DNA of 49,541 nt from a virus: the IMG/VR virus record IMGVR_UViG_3300038660_000262, positions 1-49,541 of that record; one strand, written 5' to 3'. Positions 1 through 7,819 of this stretch are shown here, one piece after another (position 1 is the first letter of the stretch; every line of letters begins with the position of its first letter). The position numbers and the translations under genes are program-made. Below the pieces are notes generated by a model. That model was not told the DNA's origin. It worked only from the letters and a program-made list of their open reading frames with translations, and ran no database searches.

Positions 1-15
1 TGAAACCAACGCCAA

Positions 16-38
16 AAACCCGACTGATTAAGTCGGGT
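16..38 (-). terminator. Rho-independent terminator downstream of the attL tRNA remnant
   Basis: A perfect 9-bp stem (AACCCGACT / AGTCGGGTT) with a 5-nt loop is followed, on the reverse strand, by a run of T. It sits just after the 3' end of the tRNA-Met remnant. It is probably the host terminator that originally served the unbroken tRNA gene. A related hairpin of different sequence follows the intact tRNA at the right end. Confidence 0.75.
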
Positions 39-66
39 TCTAAGCGTTTGGATTATTTAGTAAATT

Positions 67-113
67 TGGTTGCGGGAGTAGGATTTGAACCTACGACCTT
101 CAGGTTATGAGCC
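67..113 (-). pseudogene. 3' half of tRNA-Met displaced by integration
   Basis: Reading on the reverse strand, this is the tRNA-Met 3' part: anticodon loop with CAT, variable loop, T arm and terminal CCA. It has no 5' half; similarity to the right-end tRNA stops abruptly at 113/114. It differs from the intact copy only at two positions in the T stem (GTAGG/CCTAC here, GTTGG/CCAAC on the right), which keep base pairing. The simplest reading is that this is the original host 3' half, while the phage supplied the replacement 3' half now at the right end. Confidence 0.85.
93..113. other. attL core (21-bp direct repeat)
   Basis: These 21 bases are identical to 49448-49468 and cover the anticodon loop and flanking stem of tRNA-Met. 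Looser similarity (two mismatches in 49 bases) extends outward to the CCA end at 67. Strand exchange must have occurred within this block. Confidence 0.8.
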
Positions 114-253
114 GAAATCTCTGCGATTCCAATAACTTAATAAAAACAACCACTTAGCTGCCAAGCCTTTGTTTGGGCGTTATTTTCACCCTTGCAAGCA
201 TCAGCACTCGCACCGATTGACCGGCAAAACCAGCGCGAAACACGCAGTCGCAG

Positions 254-273
254 GTTGATGTGGCGTTGATGTA
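254..273 (+). repeat. Candidate arm-type integrase site, left copy
   Basis: Two GTTGATGT units separated by GGC form a 20-base block. The same 20 bases occur once more at 49337-49356, in the same orientation and near the other end. The left block lies about 140 bp inside attL. Paired short direct repeats flanking both cores are typical of tyrosine-integrase arm sites. The rest of 114-628 holds no gene that I can support. Confidence 0.55.
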
Positions 274-628
274 AGCTGATCGATGATGCCCCGATCATAA
301 TCGCTTTCGGCCCAAACCGGTTTTTGAGCGATAGAGCCGGTGCTGCGGTGCGGCCCGTCACAGCAGACATTCGCTACACTTGCGCGATGTTGGTGACGAC
401 GAACTGAGATGCCAATCGCTCAGGTCATCTCCTGCGATCAGAGCCAATGCATTGTTCCGGTACAAAGGACCGTTGCCCACGAGGTTGTTGGGAAAGTTAA
501 AACTCAGGCCCACGCTCAATGGGTTCCTTCTTCGTCCGAAATAATGGTACAGAACTCTCGAGATGTTTATCCTGAGCTAGTTGGTGGAGGTGTGCCGTGA
601 CGAAAAGCAACGCGCAGAGAGCTCGCCA

Positions 629-2149
629 ATGAAGTTTCATGTACTTCCAGCGAGGAATAGCCCGCCGTCGTCCGGACGTAACGAGGTCTACCTCACTATT
701 GATCACTGGAATGACTACTCCTTTGTCACGAGCTTTGCCGTCCATGTGTTCGATGAAAACGGTACAGGCCACAGCTTGTCGAACGTAAGAATAGGTTTTG
801 TCGGTCAAACAGAAAAGATGTCAACATACTCAAATCTGGATGATACTTTCGACAGATTGGGTAAAGATTATTTCTCTCTTGGAATGGACGTCGATTATTA
901 CAAAGCCCTATTTTCTGACTTTAGTGAAGAATGGCGACGCGAGTTCCTAACGCGCATGTGCGATGTCGTTTGGGATGAAGACCTTCTTGAAGCGATAAAG
1001 ACTGAAAAGGTCTTTGAAGTCTCCCACCTCCGCTCGATTTCGATCAGTAAAATTCGTGATCAGTTCGCCAGTGTGCTCAGAGGTGACGTCTTGCTAACCA
1101 ACTTTAAGTTTGGATTCAATCTTCCACCTTCAGAAAAATTTGCCGGTTTTGATCTTTCTTTTCGGGTCAGGGCAAACTCAACACCTAGTACGAACATGCA
1201 CGCTTTGATTGGTAGAAACGGAGTTGGAAAAACAACGCTGTTGAACTCAATGGTTAAAGCCGTTGCCGATCATGTGGAAACGGAAGCGTACTTCTATACA
1301 CAGGACATCTTTGGAGAGGATGAGAAAAATAACGCGTACTTCAGCAGTTTAGTATCGGTTGCTTTCAGTGCTTTTGATCCATTTGACCTTCCCGGCGAAA
1401 GCGATGACACGCCGTACACATATATCGGAATGACGGATTACGCCGATGATGATGGCGCGATCATTAAATCAAAAGATCAGATATTTGAGGAGTTCGTCGA
1501 CGGTTTAGCTTTTTGCTTGGAAGAAAAGCGTAGGCTAAACCGGTGGATCGAAGCAATTGAAACTCTCCAAAGCGACGAAAATTTCGCCGACATGCGCCTG
1601 CTGTCACTGGTGGGGTTGCGTGGCGAAGAGCTAAGAGAAAGAGCGCTTTTTCTGATCGAAAAGATGAGTTCGGGGCATGCGGTAGTGATCCTTGCAATGA
1701 CTCTTCTGGTGGCGAAGGTCGAAGAGAAGACACTGGTGCTATTCGACGAACCAGAAACCCACCTCCACCCACCTCTACTTTCTGCCCTGATGCGAAGTCT
1801 AAGCCAACTTCTACACACAAGAAATGCTGTCGCAATAATTGCGACCCACTCCCCGGTCGTTTTGCAAGAAATTCCGAAATCCTGTGTTTGGAAGGTTTTT
1901 CGCAGCAAACTTGCATCAGAGAGAAAGCGCCCGGATACTGAGACTTTCGGTGAGAACGTAGGAGTCTTGACCCGAGACGTGTTTGGCCTCGAAGTCTCGC
2001 GATCAGGTTTTCACACAGTTCTATCGGAACTAGTCGGCCGAGGCGGGACGTACGATGAAATCATGGATATGCTAGGTGGAAATTTGGGCAATGAGGCTCG
2101 GGGAATACTCAAGGCGATGATCATCAATCGCGATGAGGAGACCACCTAA
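629..2149 (+). CDS. ptuA: Septu-like PtuA: AAA/ABC-type ATPase
   Basis: A cytosolic ATPase of the OLD/AAA_21 type, 506 residues from the chosen ATG at 629. The frame is open upstream to a TTG at 581, but the ATG gives a natural N-terminus and the upstream part looks non-coding. A Walker A motif (GRNGVGKTT) lies near residue 195, Walker B (LVLFDEPETHLHP) near 368-380, and an H-loop (IIATHSP) near 405. The next gene starts 2 nt downstream and encodes an HNH protein. This ATPase-plus-HNH order matches Septu (PtuA/PtuB), where the ATPase assembles with and controls the nuclease during phage infection. Base composition is clearly AT-richer than the phage backbone, suggesting separate transfer. It could instead be another ATPase/HNH defence pair; no reverse transcriptase is nearby, so it is not the retron form. 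Confidence 0.72.
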   Translation: MKFHVLPARNSPPSSGRNEVYLTIDHWNDYSFVTSFAVHVFDENGTGHSLSNVRIGFVGQTEKMSTYSNLDDTFDRLGKDYFSLGMDVDYYKALFSDFSEEWRREFLTRMCDVVWDEDLLEAIKTEKVFEVSHLRSISISKIRDQFASVLRGDVLLTNFKFGFNLPPSEKFAGFDLSFRVRANSTPSTNMHALIGRNGVGKTTLLNSMVKAVADHVETEAYFYTQDIFGEDEKNNAYFSSLVSVAFSAFDPFDLPGESDDTPYTYIGMTDYADDDGAIIKSKDQIFEEFVDGLAFCLEEKRRLNRWIEAIETLQSDENFADMRLLSLVGLRGEELRERALFLIEKMSSGHAVVILAMTLLVAKVEEKTLVLFDEPETHLHPPLLSALMRSLSQLLHTRNAVAIIATHSPVVLQEIPKSCVWKVFRSKLASERKRPDTETFGENVGVLTRDVFGLEVSRSGFHTVLSELVGRGGTYDEIMDMLGGNLGNEARGILKAMIINRDEETT

Positions 2150-2151
2150 AT

Positions 2152-3030
2152 ATGAAGAGATTAGACGCACCGGCATATGCGTCAATGGATCTGTACGATG
2201 AAAGCGTGGCAGGTTTAACTGGCGAGGCAATTAAAATTAAGTTTCTACACAATCGACCGACAGTCGTCGAAGCCTACCAAAGATTTGATAAAGAATCTGT
2301 GACCAAAACTTGGTGCGAGCTTCCAAGGGCCGCTCACGGTAAGCCAGAGGCGATTGTTTTAGGAACACTCTCGAAAGAAGATTTGGTGAGCCTCTACGAT
2401 GATGGTGTTGTAAAATCCAAAGGTAAACCAAGAAAGATCTACGATCAGATCAAATTGGCCGCCCACGATGAGTGTCCGTATTGCGGTGGTATGGGGGAGA
2501 TGGGGGAAGACGGCGAATTGGGCACAGCAGATCACTTTTTGCCGAAGGCATATTTTCCAACATACGCTGTCCTGCCACTAAATTTAGTTCCAGCCTGCGG
2601 AGTCTGCAACAAAGGGATGGGAGGCTCTTTTCCGACCGATCAAAACCTCCAGCCGCTGAATCCATATTTGGACGAAGACCATTTTTTTCTAGAGAAATGG
2701 ACTTCGGCATCCATTCGTCATGAGGTTCCTTTGGTCGTTGATTTTGAAGCGAGGCCACCAGTTGGTTGGCCCGAAAAGGACCAACAACGTGTCAAGGCAC
2801 ATTTCAAAGCTTGCAAGCTTGAGACACGATACCGCTCTCGAGCATGGACGGAACTCACTCCCTTGATATCTCAGCGCAAGTCCACACTGAGCAAATTTAG
2901 CTCCGAGCAGTTCCGCGAGCACCTTTTAGTGATCGCGAATGAGCCGAACTTACCGATAAATGGTTGGAAGCGGACGCTGCATTCTGCATTGGCTGCCTCG
3001 CAATGGTTCTGCGAGGCAGATTTCGCATGA
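2152..3030 (+). CDS. ptuB: Septu-like PtuB: HNH endonuclease
   Basis: A 292-residue protein whose centre is an HNH nuclease. CPYC near residue 108 and CGVCN near 149 form the zinc-binding pairs, and DHFLPK near 127 carries the catalytic Asp-His. The stretch NLVPAC preceding the second CxxC pair is typical of PtuB-like HNH proteins. The start at 2152 is 2 nt after the ptuA stop, so the two are surely co-transcribed. The expected role is nucleic-acid cleavage once the ATPase partner is triggered. Codon use and AT content match ptuA and differ from the integrase and head genes. The C-terminal 110 residues show no motif I recognise. Confidence 0.72.
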   Translation: MKRLDAPAYASMDLYDESVAGLTGEAIKIKFLHNRPTVVEAYQRFDKESVTKTWCELPRAAHGKPEAIVLGTLSKEDLVSLYDDGVVKSKGKPRKIYDQIKLAAHDECPYCGGMGEMGEDGELGTADHFLPKAYFPTYAVLPLNLVPACGVCNKGMGGSFPTDQNLQPLNPYLDEDHFFLEKWTSASIRHEVPLVVDFEARPPVGWPEKDQQRVKAHFKACKLETRYRSRAWTELTPLISQRKSTLSKFSSEQFREHLLVIANEPNLPINGWKRTLHSALAASQWFCEADFA

Positions 3031-3481
3031 CGCTGTCGCGTGGACGTGCCGCAACTTAATCCGGGATAAGTTTTCGAGAACCGACTAGCCGCGTGCTTCA
3101 CGTCAAATGTTTGCTCCAGTTTGATCTGACAATTTCTTATTCACCTGCGGCGAATGTCTGCAAGCCGCTCGAAATAACAGCCACTTGCGCGGCCACAGCG
3201 CCTTTGCTGACTTTGCCACCAAGGTCATCTTCGCTTTTCCACAGATTCCTGCGTTCCCCTCTTGCTCCGAATCGAGCACCCGTGCAGGTTGCACAAATGG
3301 GGGAGAGCAGTCCTCAACCAAAAGCAAAACAGGTCTATCGGAAACACAATTTCGGCCGCTAGAGGCGCGTTAACGCCCACCAGGTCGTTCCACCCGGACA
3401 CTTACCCTGCGCCGTCAAGGCGCGAGCTGCATGCGGTTTGAGCTCAGATCATCCTCGGGTCATTTTGAGGAGGTTTCAGCC
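3031..3481. other. Non-coding stretch between Septu pair and regulator
   Basis: About 450 bases without a supported gene. Short open frames on both strands have poor codon use, no ribosome binding site and no recognisable domain. A Shine-Dalgarno (GAGGAGG) for the next gene lies near 3467-3473. I see no clear terminator for the Septu operon. Confidence 0.5.
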
Positions 3482-4081
3482 ATGGCCTTGCCGCCCCGCG
3501 TGTTTTTCACCCTTAATGAAGCCTCAGCCCGCTGGGGCTGCAACATCGCTGACATCGCAGGCTGGGCACATACAGGCAGATTCCGTATCCTGACAGGAAT
3601 CGCCCCTGTTCGCTGTGGCGAAGAAATCATTGCAGACATGGTCGTGCTGTCGCCTATGGAACTGCTCCCGCTATTCCGTCGGTGTGGCACCGGCCCTTCT
3701 GAAGGCGTCATGCGACGCATCCAGCCTCTGGCCCGCCACGACTGGATGCTGATCACGGATCCCCCAGACGGACTGTCCGTTGGGTTGGCTGATATGCTGA
3801 TCCTGGCTGAGGAGGTTCATGCCTTCGAAGAGGAAAACGATATGGTTCGCCGCGTGACGGCGGGGCCCGGCGTGTCAAAGTCTTATGATTGGGAGGGGAT
3901 GATGGTTGCCTTGATGCTGCGCATACACGACCACGGGCTGCCCGCGACCCAAGCCGAGCTGGTGGCCGAGATGCAGGACTGGTTCGCGGATCAGACGGAC
4001 GGCAAGAAGATGCCAGACAGCCGCAGCATTCGACGCCGTATTACACCGATCTGGAGGGCCCTGCGACGAGAGGATGCGTGA
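3482..4081 (+). CDS. Putative DNA-binding regulator next to the integrase
   Basis: 199 residues from the ATG at 3482, chosen because GAGGAGG lies 8 nt upstream. The N-terminus (LNEASARWGCNIADIAGWAHTGRF) reads like a winged-helix/excisionase-type DNA-binding fold. The C-terminal 60 residues end in a basic helix-turn-helix-like segment (SRSIRRRITPIWRALRRE). I do not recognise a named family. It converges on the integrase, ending 25 nt from the integrase stop. Its place suggests a regulator of integration or lysogeny. It is the best candidate for a lysogeny regulator in the left arm, but that is inference only. Confidence 0.5.
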   Translation: MALPPRVFFTLNEASARWGCNIADIAGWAHTGRFRILTGIAPVRCGEEIIADMVVLSPMELLPLFRRCGTGPSEGVMRRIQPLARHDWMLITDPPDGLSVGLADMLILAEEVHAFEEENDMVRRVTAGPGVSKSYDWEGMMVALMLRIHDHGLPATQAELVAEMQDWFADQTDGKKMPDSRSIRRRITPIWRALRREDA

Positions 4082-4106
4082 TGATCCGGATCCGCACCGG
4101 GCCGCG

Positions 4107-5372
4107 TCAGGCCGACTTGGTGTCACCGTGATTGTCCGCGTCGTGAACCAGCTTCGGCATCGGTCGGAACGCGCTGGCCACGGCATCGACCCCCGCGCGC
4201 AGGGGTGAATCCATCAGATGCGCATAGCGCAGCGTGGTCTGCGTCTGGCTGTGGCCCAGCAGTTTGCCGATCATTTCCAGTGACGCCCCGCCGCTGACAA
4301 GCAGAGAGGCAAAGGTGTGGCGCAGGTCGTGAATGCGCACGTCCTGCAGCGCGCATTGCTTCTGGATCTGTACCCAGAACCGCCGCACCTCCTGCACCGG
4401 CTGGCCGGGCGTATCGCCGGGGAACAGCCACGGTGTACCGCTTGGCACCGACAACTGGCGCTGGCGCACGATGGCGGCGGTCTCGTCCGAGATCGGAACG
4501 CGATGCGCACGGCGCTGTTTTGTCATCATCGGTGGTTTCGACCAGCTCAGATGTTCAAGGTTGAACTGTTCGAACCGCGCCTGCCGCACCTCGCCCAGCC
4601 GTGCGCCGGTCAACATGCACAGACGGATGATATCGGCGGCACGCCGGTCTTCCGCCGCATCCAGAGCGGCGCCCAAGCTGGTGATCTCCTCCTTGGACAG
4701 GAACCGCTCGCGCGGCGTTTCAATGCGGCGGTGAAAGCGCTGGGCGGGGTTGTCGGCGCACCAGCCCCATTCCACCGCCAGCGTGAACATTTTGCGCAAC
4801 ACCTCTCCCATCCGGTTGGCGCGCACCGGCGTGGGCTTTGCGGGCTGCAGCTTTCGCGCCCGGTTGTTGGGTTTTTCCTTGTGCGGTCGCGCCCGGCCCT
4901 CAGCGATCTTGTTGAGCAGCTTGTCGACGTCGGTCGAGGTGATTTCCGTCACAAGTTTCCGGCCCCAGACCGGGGCCACCAGCTTGGCCAGCGAGGCGCG
5001 CTGGTCGGCGGCGTTGCGTTCGGCGAGCTTTGGCAGATGCTGGGCGCAGTAGCGCTCGATCAGATCGTTCACACGCGGCGCTTCGCGCAGCGCCCCGCGC
5101 TGGGCCAACGGATCAGCCCCGGCGTCGATCTCGCGGCGGATTTCCTTGGCCCGCTCGCGCGCCGCCGACACCGACCATTCCGGCCAGCGGCCGAAGGTCA
5201 TCCGGCGTTGCCGCCCGGCGTGGCGATAGTCGAGCGTGAAGGCCCGACCGCCGCCGCGATAGATGCAGGCAGCGAACCCGCGCACGTCTGTGTCGAAAAT
5301 CTGGTAATCGCGCCCGACGATGGGCTCGGCCTCGCGGAGTACTTTCTCGGTCAGTTTGGTGCGCTCGGCCAT
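4107..5372 (-). CDS. Tyrosine-recombinase phage integrase
   Basis: 421 residues from the ATG at 5372, which has AAGGA about 9 nt upstream; an in-frame ATG nine codons earlier lacks a site. The N-terminus (FDTDVRGFAACIYRGGGRAF) is the DUF4102-like arm-binding domain of P4-type integrases. A SAM-like core-binding domain follows, then the catalytic domain. I can see the catalytic Arg in TGARLGEV (near 257), HDLRHTF (near 347), GHSQTQTT (near 373) and the Tyr in RYAHL (near 381). All active-site residues are present. It should catalyse recombination between attP and the tRNA-Met attB. It is not adjacent to attL: the Septu pair and a regulator lie between. The GTTGATGT repeats at both ends are candidate arm sites. 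Confidence 0.95.
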   Translation of the reverse strand: MAERTKLTEKVLREAEPIVGRDYQIFDTDVRGFAACIYRGGGRAFTLDYRHAGRQRRMTFGRWPEWSVSAARERAKEIRREIDAGADPLAQRGALREAPRVNDLIERYCAQHLPKLAERNAADQRASLAKLVAPVWGRKLVTEITSTDVDKLLNKIAEGRARPHKEKPNNRARKLQPAKPTPVRANRMGEVLRKMFTLAVEWGWCADNPAQRFHRRIETPRERFLSKEEITSLGAALDAAEDRRAADIIRLCMLTGARLGEVRQARFEQFNLEHLSWSKPPMMTKQRRAHRVPISDETAAIVRQRQLSVPSGTPWLFPGDTPGQPVQEVRRFWVQIQKQCALQDVRIHDLRHTFASLLVSGGASLEMIGKLLGHSQTQTTLRYAHLMDSPLRAGVDAVASAFRPMPKLVHDADNHGDTKSA

Positions 5373-5433
5373 GGGTCCTGTCCTTCTTGCATCCGACATG
5401 AGGCGTGGATTCGCCGCACTATCAAGACAAGCA

Positions 5434-5897
5434 TGGAGGACGGGGTGGCGGGGAGGCGCAGAGTGGCGGAAAGGTCGCCCCCTTTGTGCCACCCCTTGTT
5501 TTACTGGCGATCTGGCGCTGGACAGGGAAGTCGTCGGTCGGATGCACCGCGATCACAGGTCCTTGGCGCGCGCAGAACGATGCCGAAAGACCCGGAATCG
5601 ATGCACCGGAACACGCCGATTTTGTAAATCTCCAACAAATTCAGTGGGTGGCAAGGGTGCCGTGTCGGGTGCCACCCCCTCTTTGCCCGCCAATGCCGGT
5701 AAATCACCTGTAAATCCCGGTGTTCGCAGGTGTTTGCAGCTTCGGCCTGCGTTCCGCATCCCCCACGACCACGGGCGGCGCGGCGGCGCTTCATCCCACC
5801 TGACCCGCAAAACTCAAGATAACCCAATAAAACAAGGGGTGGCACAAAGGGGCCCGCCTTTGCGCCACCCTGCGCCTCGCCGCCACCCCTTCGCCTC
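5434..5897. repeat. Imperfect long inverted repeat in the integrase/early-operon intergenic region
   Basis: The arms at about 5434-5506 and 5824-5897 are reverse complements over roughly 73 bases with around ten mismatches; the inner 29 bases have one. The 317-bp loop holds a third, shorter copy of the GTGCCACCCC motif near 5665-5690, which pairs with GGGTGGCA at about 5645. The region 5373-5965 has no supported gene; its open frames are antisense and unlike phage genes. It is the likely control region between the divergent integrase and early operon, or a remnant of repeated sequence. Confidence 0.55.
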
Positions 5898-5965
5898 TGC
5901 GCTCACTGATCTCTGCAAACGCCCCCCGACACGACCGGTCACGGGGCCAGAACAGGGAGACACCC

Positions 5966-6223
5966 ATGCCGCATCTCGGATCAATGCCCGCCCCGAAAGA
6001 AAAACCCCGCACGCTGCTGGTCGGCTGGATCAGCCGTCTCGACCTCGCACTGGAACTCGGCCTGTCGGTCGACACGTTACGCCGCTGGGAGGCCCAACGC
6101 ACCGGCCCGCCCTGCGTGCGCGCCGGGCGCAAGGTCTATTACCGCCGCGCTGCAGTCGAGGACTGGCTGGAAGAGCAGGAGCAGGCTGCCCCGCGCCGCC
6201 GCCGTGCCGGAGGGCGTCGGTGA
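5966..6223 (+). CDS. Small HTH (MerR/excisionase-like) protein
   Basis: 85 residues, first gene of the early operon. The core (LALELGLSVDTLRRWEAQRTGPPCVRAGRKVYYRRAAVEDWL) is the helix-turn-helix plus wing of HTH_17/AlpA-type excisionases, ending in a basic tail (RRRRAGG). CAGGGA lies about 7 nt before the ATG; an internal ATG six codons in is a weaker alternative. Such proteins act as excisionase or early regulator. It overlaps the next gene at TGATG. Its position opposite the integrase, across the inverted-repeat region, fits either role. Confidence 0.7.
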   Translation: MPHLGSMPAPKEKPRTLLVGWISRLDLALELGLSVDTLRRWEAQRTGPPCVRAGRKVYYRRAAVEDWLEEQEQAAPRRRRAGGRR

Positions 6224-6465
6224 TGATGACCAGATCCCGCAATTCTGACTGGCCTGCCGACCGTGTGGCAGAGGCCCGCGCCGTCCTGGCCGACGTGGCC
6301 CACCATTCCGATCACCTGATCCGGCTCGCCTGCAATGTGCTCGTTCAGCATGGCGAGACGGAACAGGAACGCGAGGACGCCCGCATTCTGCTGGTGGTCA
6401 TCGACGCACGGCAGCCAACCCGTAGCGCCCCGCAGCGAGATCATGATGGTGAGGTGGCACGATGA
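6223..6465 (+). CDS. Small phage protein of unknown function
   Basis: 80 residues starting at MMTRSRNSDWP; the ATG overlaps the previous stop and the last bases overlap the next ATG, so it is translationally coupled on both sides. It is rich in charged residues and mostly helical by eye (VADVAHHSDHLIRLACNVLVQHGE). I recognise no domain. Coding is supported by the overlaps and the high GC at third positions. Confidence 0.6.
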   Translation: MMTRSRNSDWPADRVAEARAVLADVAHHSDHLIRLACNVLVQHGETEQEREDARILLVVIDARQPTRSAPQRDHDGEVAR

Positions 6466-6854
6466 CGCGGCGTGGAACCCCCGAGGCCGATCTGCAGCGC
6501 GCGGTCGTGCAGGCGCTACGCGTTGCCCTGCCGCGCACGGCCATCATCCATCACTCCGCAAACGAGGTGACCGAGGCCGGGCCACGCGGCGCAAAGCGCC
6601 AGGCTATTCTGGTCGGCATGGGCGTGCATGCGGGTTTTGCCGATCTGATGGTGCTCTGCGACGGGCGCGTTCTGTTTCTTGAACTGAAGGCCCCGAAGGG
6701 GCGCCTGCGCCCCAACCAGGAGGCGTTTCGCGATGCCATGCTGGCACAGGGCTTCGGTTGGGCACTGGTGCGCTCCGTCGACGATGCGCTGGGCGCATTG
6801 GCCGATCATGGCTTCACCAGCCGTGCCCGCCCAGCGCGGAGGGCGGCATCATGA
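6462..6854 (+). CDS. VRR-NUC domain nuclease
   Basis: 130 residues. A PD-(D/E)xK fold of the VRR-NUC type is suggested by GFADLMVL (catalytic Asp) followed by LFLELKAPKGRL (Glu-x-Lys), then a Gln-rich helix (PNQEAFRDAM). These small phage nucleases are often found in replication modules and are thought to process branched DNA. It starts with an ATGA overlap and ends overlapping the replication gene, so it belongs to the early operon. Length is normal for a stand-alone phage VRR-NUC protein. Confidence 0.8.
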   Translation: MTRRGTPEADLQRAVVQALRVALPRTAIIHHSANEVTEAGPRGAKRQAILVGMGVHAGFADLMVLCDGRVLFLELKAPKGRLRPNQEAFRDAMLAQGFGWALVRSVDDALGALADHGFTSRARPARRAAS

Positions 6855-7819
6855 GCCACAAGGCAACCGTCTGGGCTATCCAGCAACGCGGATTGAAGCC
6901 CGCGACCAAGATCGTGCTTTGGTTCCTCTGTGACCGGCACAATCCGGACTTCGGCTGTTTCCCGACGCAGGTACGTTTGGCCGACGACGCGGAAATGTCG
7001 GTCTCAGCACTGAACAACCATCTCACCAAGCTGGAGGAGCTGCGCCTGATCCACCGGGTTCGCAGCTATGATCCGCGCACCCACAAGCGCAAGGCAACGC
7101 GCTACATCCTGGGGTTTGAGGATGGGTTTCCACCAGAGCCAACTCCGGAAACCGGAGACGGCACTTCTGGGACGAAGGGAGAACAGAACGACGACCCAAC
7201 TCCTGATTCCGGACATGGAGCCATCTCCAGATTTGCGGCAAAGCCATCTCCTGATTTTGCCGAAAGCCATCTCCGGAATCCGGAGATTAACCTTGTAAGA
7301 GAACCCCTAAGTAAACCTGTAAAGGAGGAGGAGGACGCGCAAGCGCGCGATTCCGATTTTGATCGGTTCTTTGCAGAACTGCTCGGCGCGCTGGGCTTTG
7401 CCGCCAATGCCAGCCTCCCTGCGTGGTGGCAGGGTTGGCCAGCGCGGACCCATGTGCGGCGATGGATCAATGACCTCGGGTTGTCTGAAGACCGGATCAT
7501 CGAGGTCGCGACCGAAACCCGGAACGATCACCCCGATCCGCCCGATGGACCGAAAGCGCTGGATCGGTTCATGGAACGCGCCGCCCAGCGCGATGCGCAG
7601 GCGGCTGCCGCAAATGTCAGCGCCCTGAAATCCAAGCGCGGCCGCAAGGCCCAAGGAAAGCCACCACCCAGCCCGGATGAACTGGCGGAATTCTACGCGG
7701 CCAAGATCAACTCCGACGAGTATCTGCCCCCCAGCATGATCAGCAACGCCATGTGCGGGGCAATGCTGGCGCGCGGGCTGGTGACTGCGGACAGGCTGCG
7801 TCAGCGGGGAGTGCGGTGA
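6851..7819 (+). CDS. Phage replication initiator-like HTH protein
   Basis: 322 residues from the ATG at 6851 (ATGA overlap). The N-terminal 100 residues form a winged HTH (HTH_36 type): CFPTQVRLADDAEMSVSALN then LTKLEELRLI. A low-complexity linker (residues about 95-150) is encoded by DNA carrying iteron-like repeats. The C-terminal half is helical, with WPARTHVRRWINDLGLSEDR. The layout recalls lambda O: a DNA-binding N-terminus, the origin inside the gene at the linker, and a C-terminus that contacts the host machinery. No helicase or primase gene is nearby, so the phage probably recruits host DnaB. The function is inferred from architecture. Confidence 0.65.
   Translation: MSHKATVWAIQQRGLKPATKIVLWFLCDRHNPDFGCFPTQVRLADDAEMSVSALNNHLTKLEELRLIHRVRSYDPRTHKRKATRYILGFEDGFPPEPTPETGDGTSGTKGEQNDDPTPDSGHGAISRFAAKPSPDFAESHLRNPEINLVREPLSKPVKEEEDAQARDSDFDRFFAELLGALGFAANASLPAWWQGWPARTHVRRWINDLGLSEDRIIEVATETRNDHPDPPDGPKALDRFMERAAQRDAQAAAANVSALKSKRGRKAQGKPPPSPDELAEFYAAKINSDEYLPPSMISNAMCGAMLARGLVTADRLRQRGVR
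7139..7290 (+). repeat. Iteron-like repeats inside the replication gene (candidate origin)
   Basis: Related units beginning CCAACTCC or CCATCTCC start at 7139, 7196, 7221, 7244 and 7267. The last three are spaced exactly 23 bp apart. Two units contain dyads of the form CTCCGGAA-N-CCGGAG. An AT-richer stretch (about 7286-7325) follows directly. Iterons followed by an AT-rich segment within the initiator gene is the lambda ori design. Confidence 0.55.

Noticed and set aside
523-537. Near-match to the SOS box (GTTC-N7-GTCC) upstream of ptuA
   Set aside because: One of eight conserved bases is wrong and such matches are expected by chance every few kilobases; not called as a LexA site.
114-628. 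Possible retron RNA (msr-msd) next to PtuA/PtuB
   Set aside because: There is no reverse transcriptase gene in the vicinity, and no convincing long inverted structure.
4317-5627. Long plus-strand open frame opposite the integrase
   Set aside because: It is antisense to a clear integrase with all catalytic residues; its translation shows no domain and it arises from high-GC codon bias.
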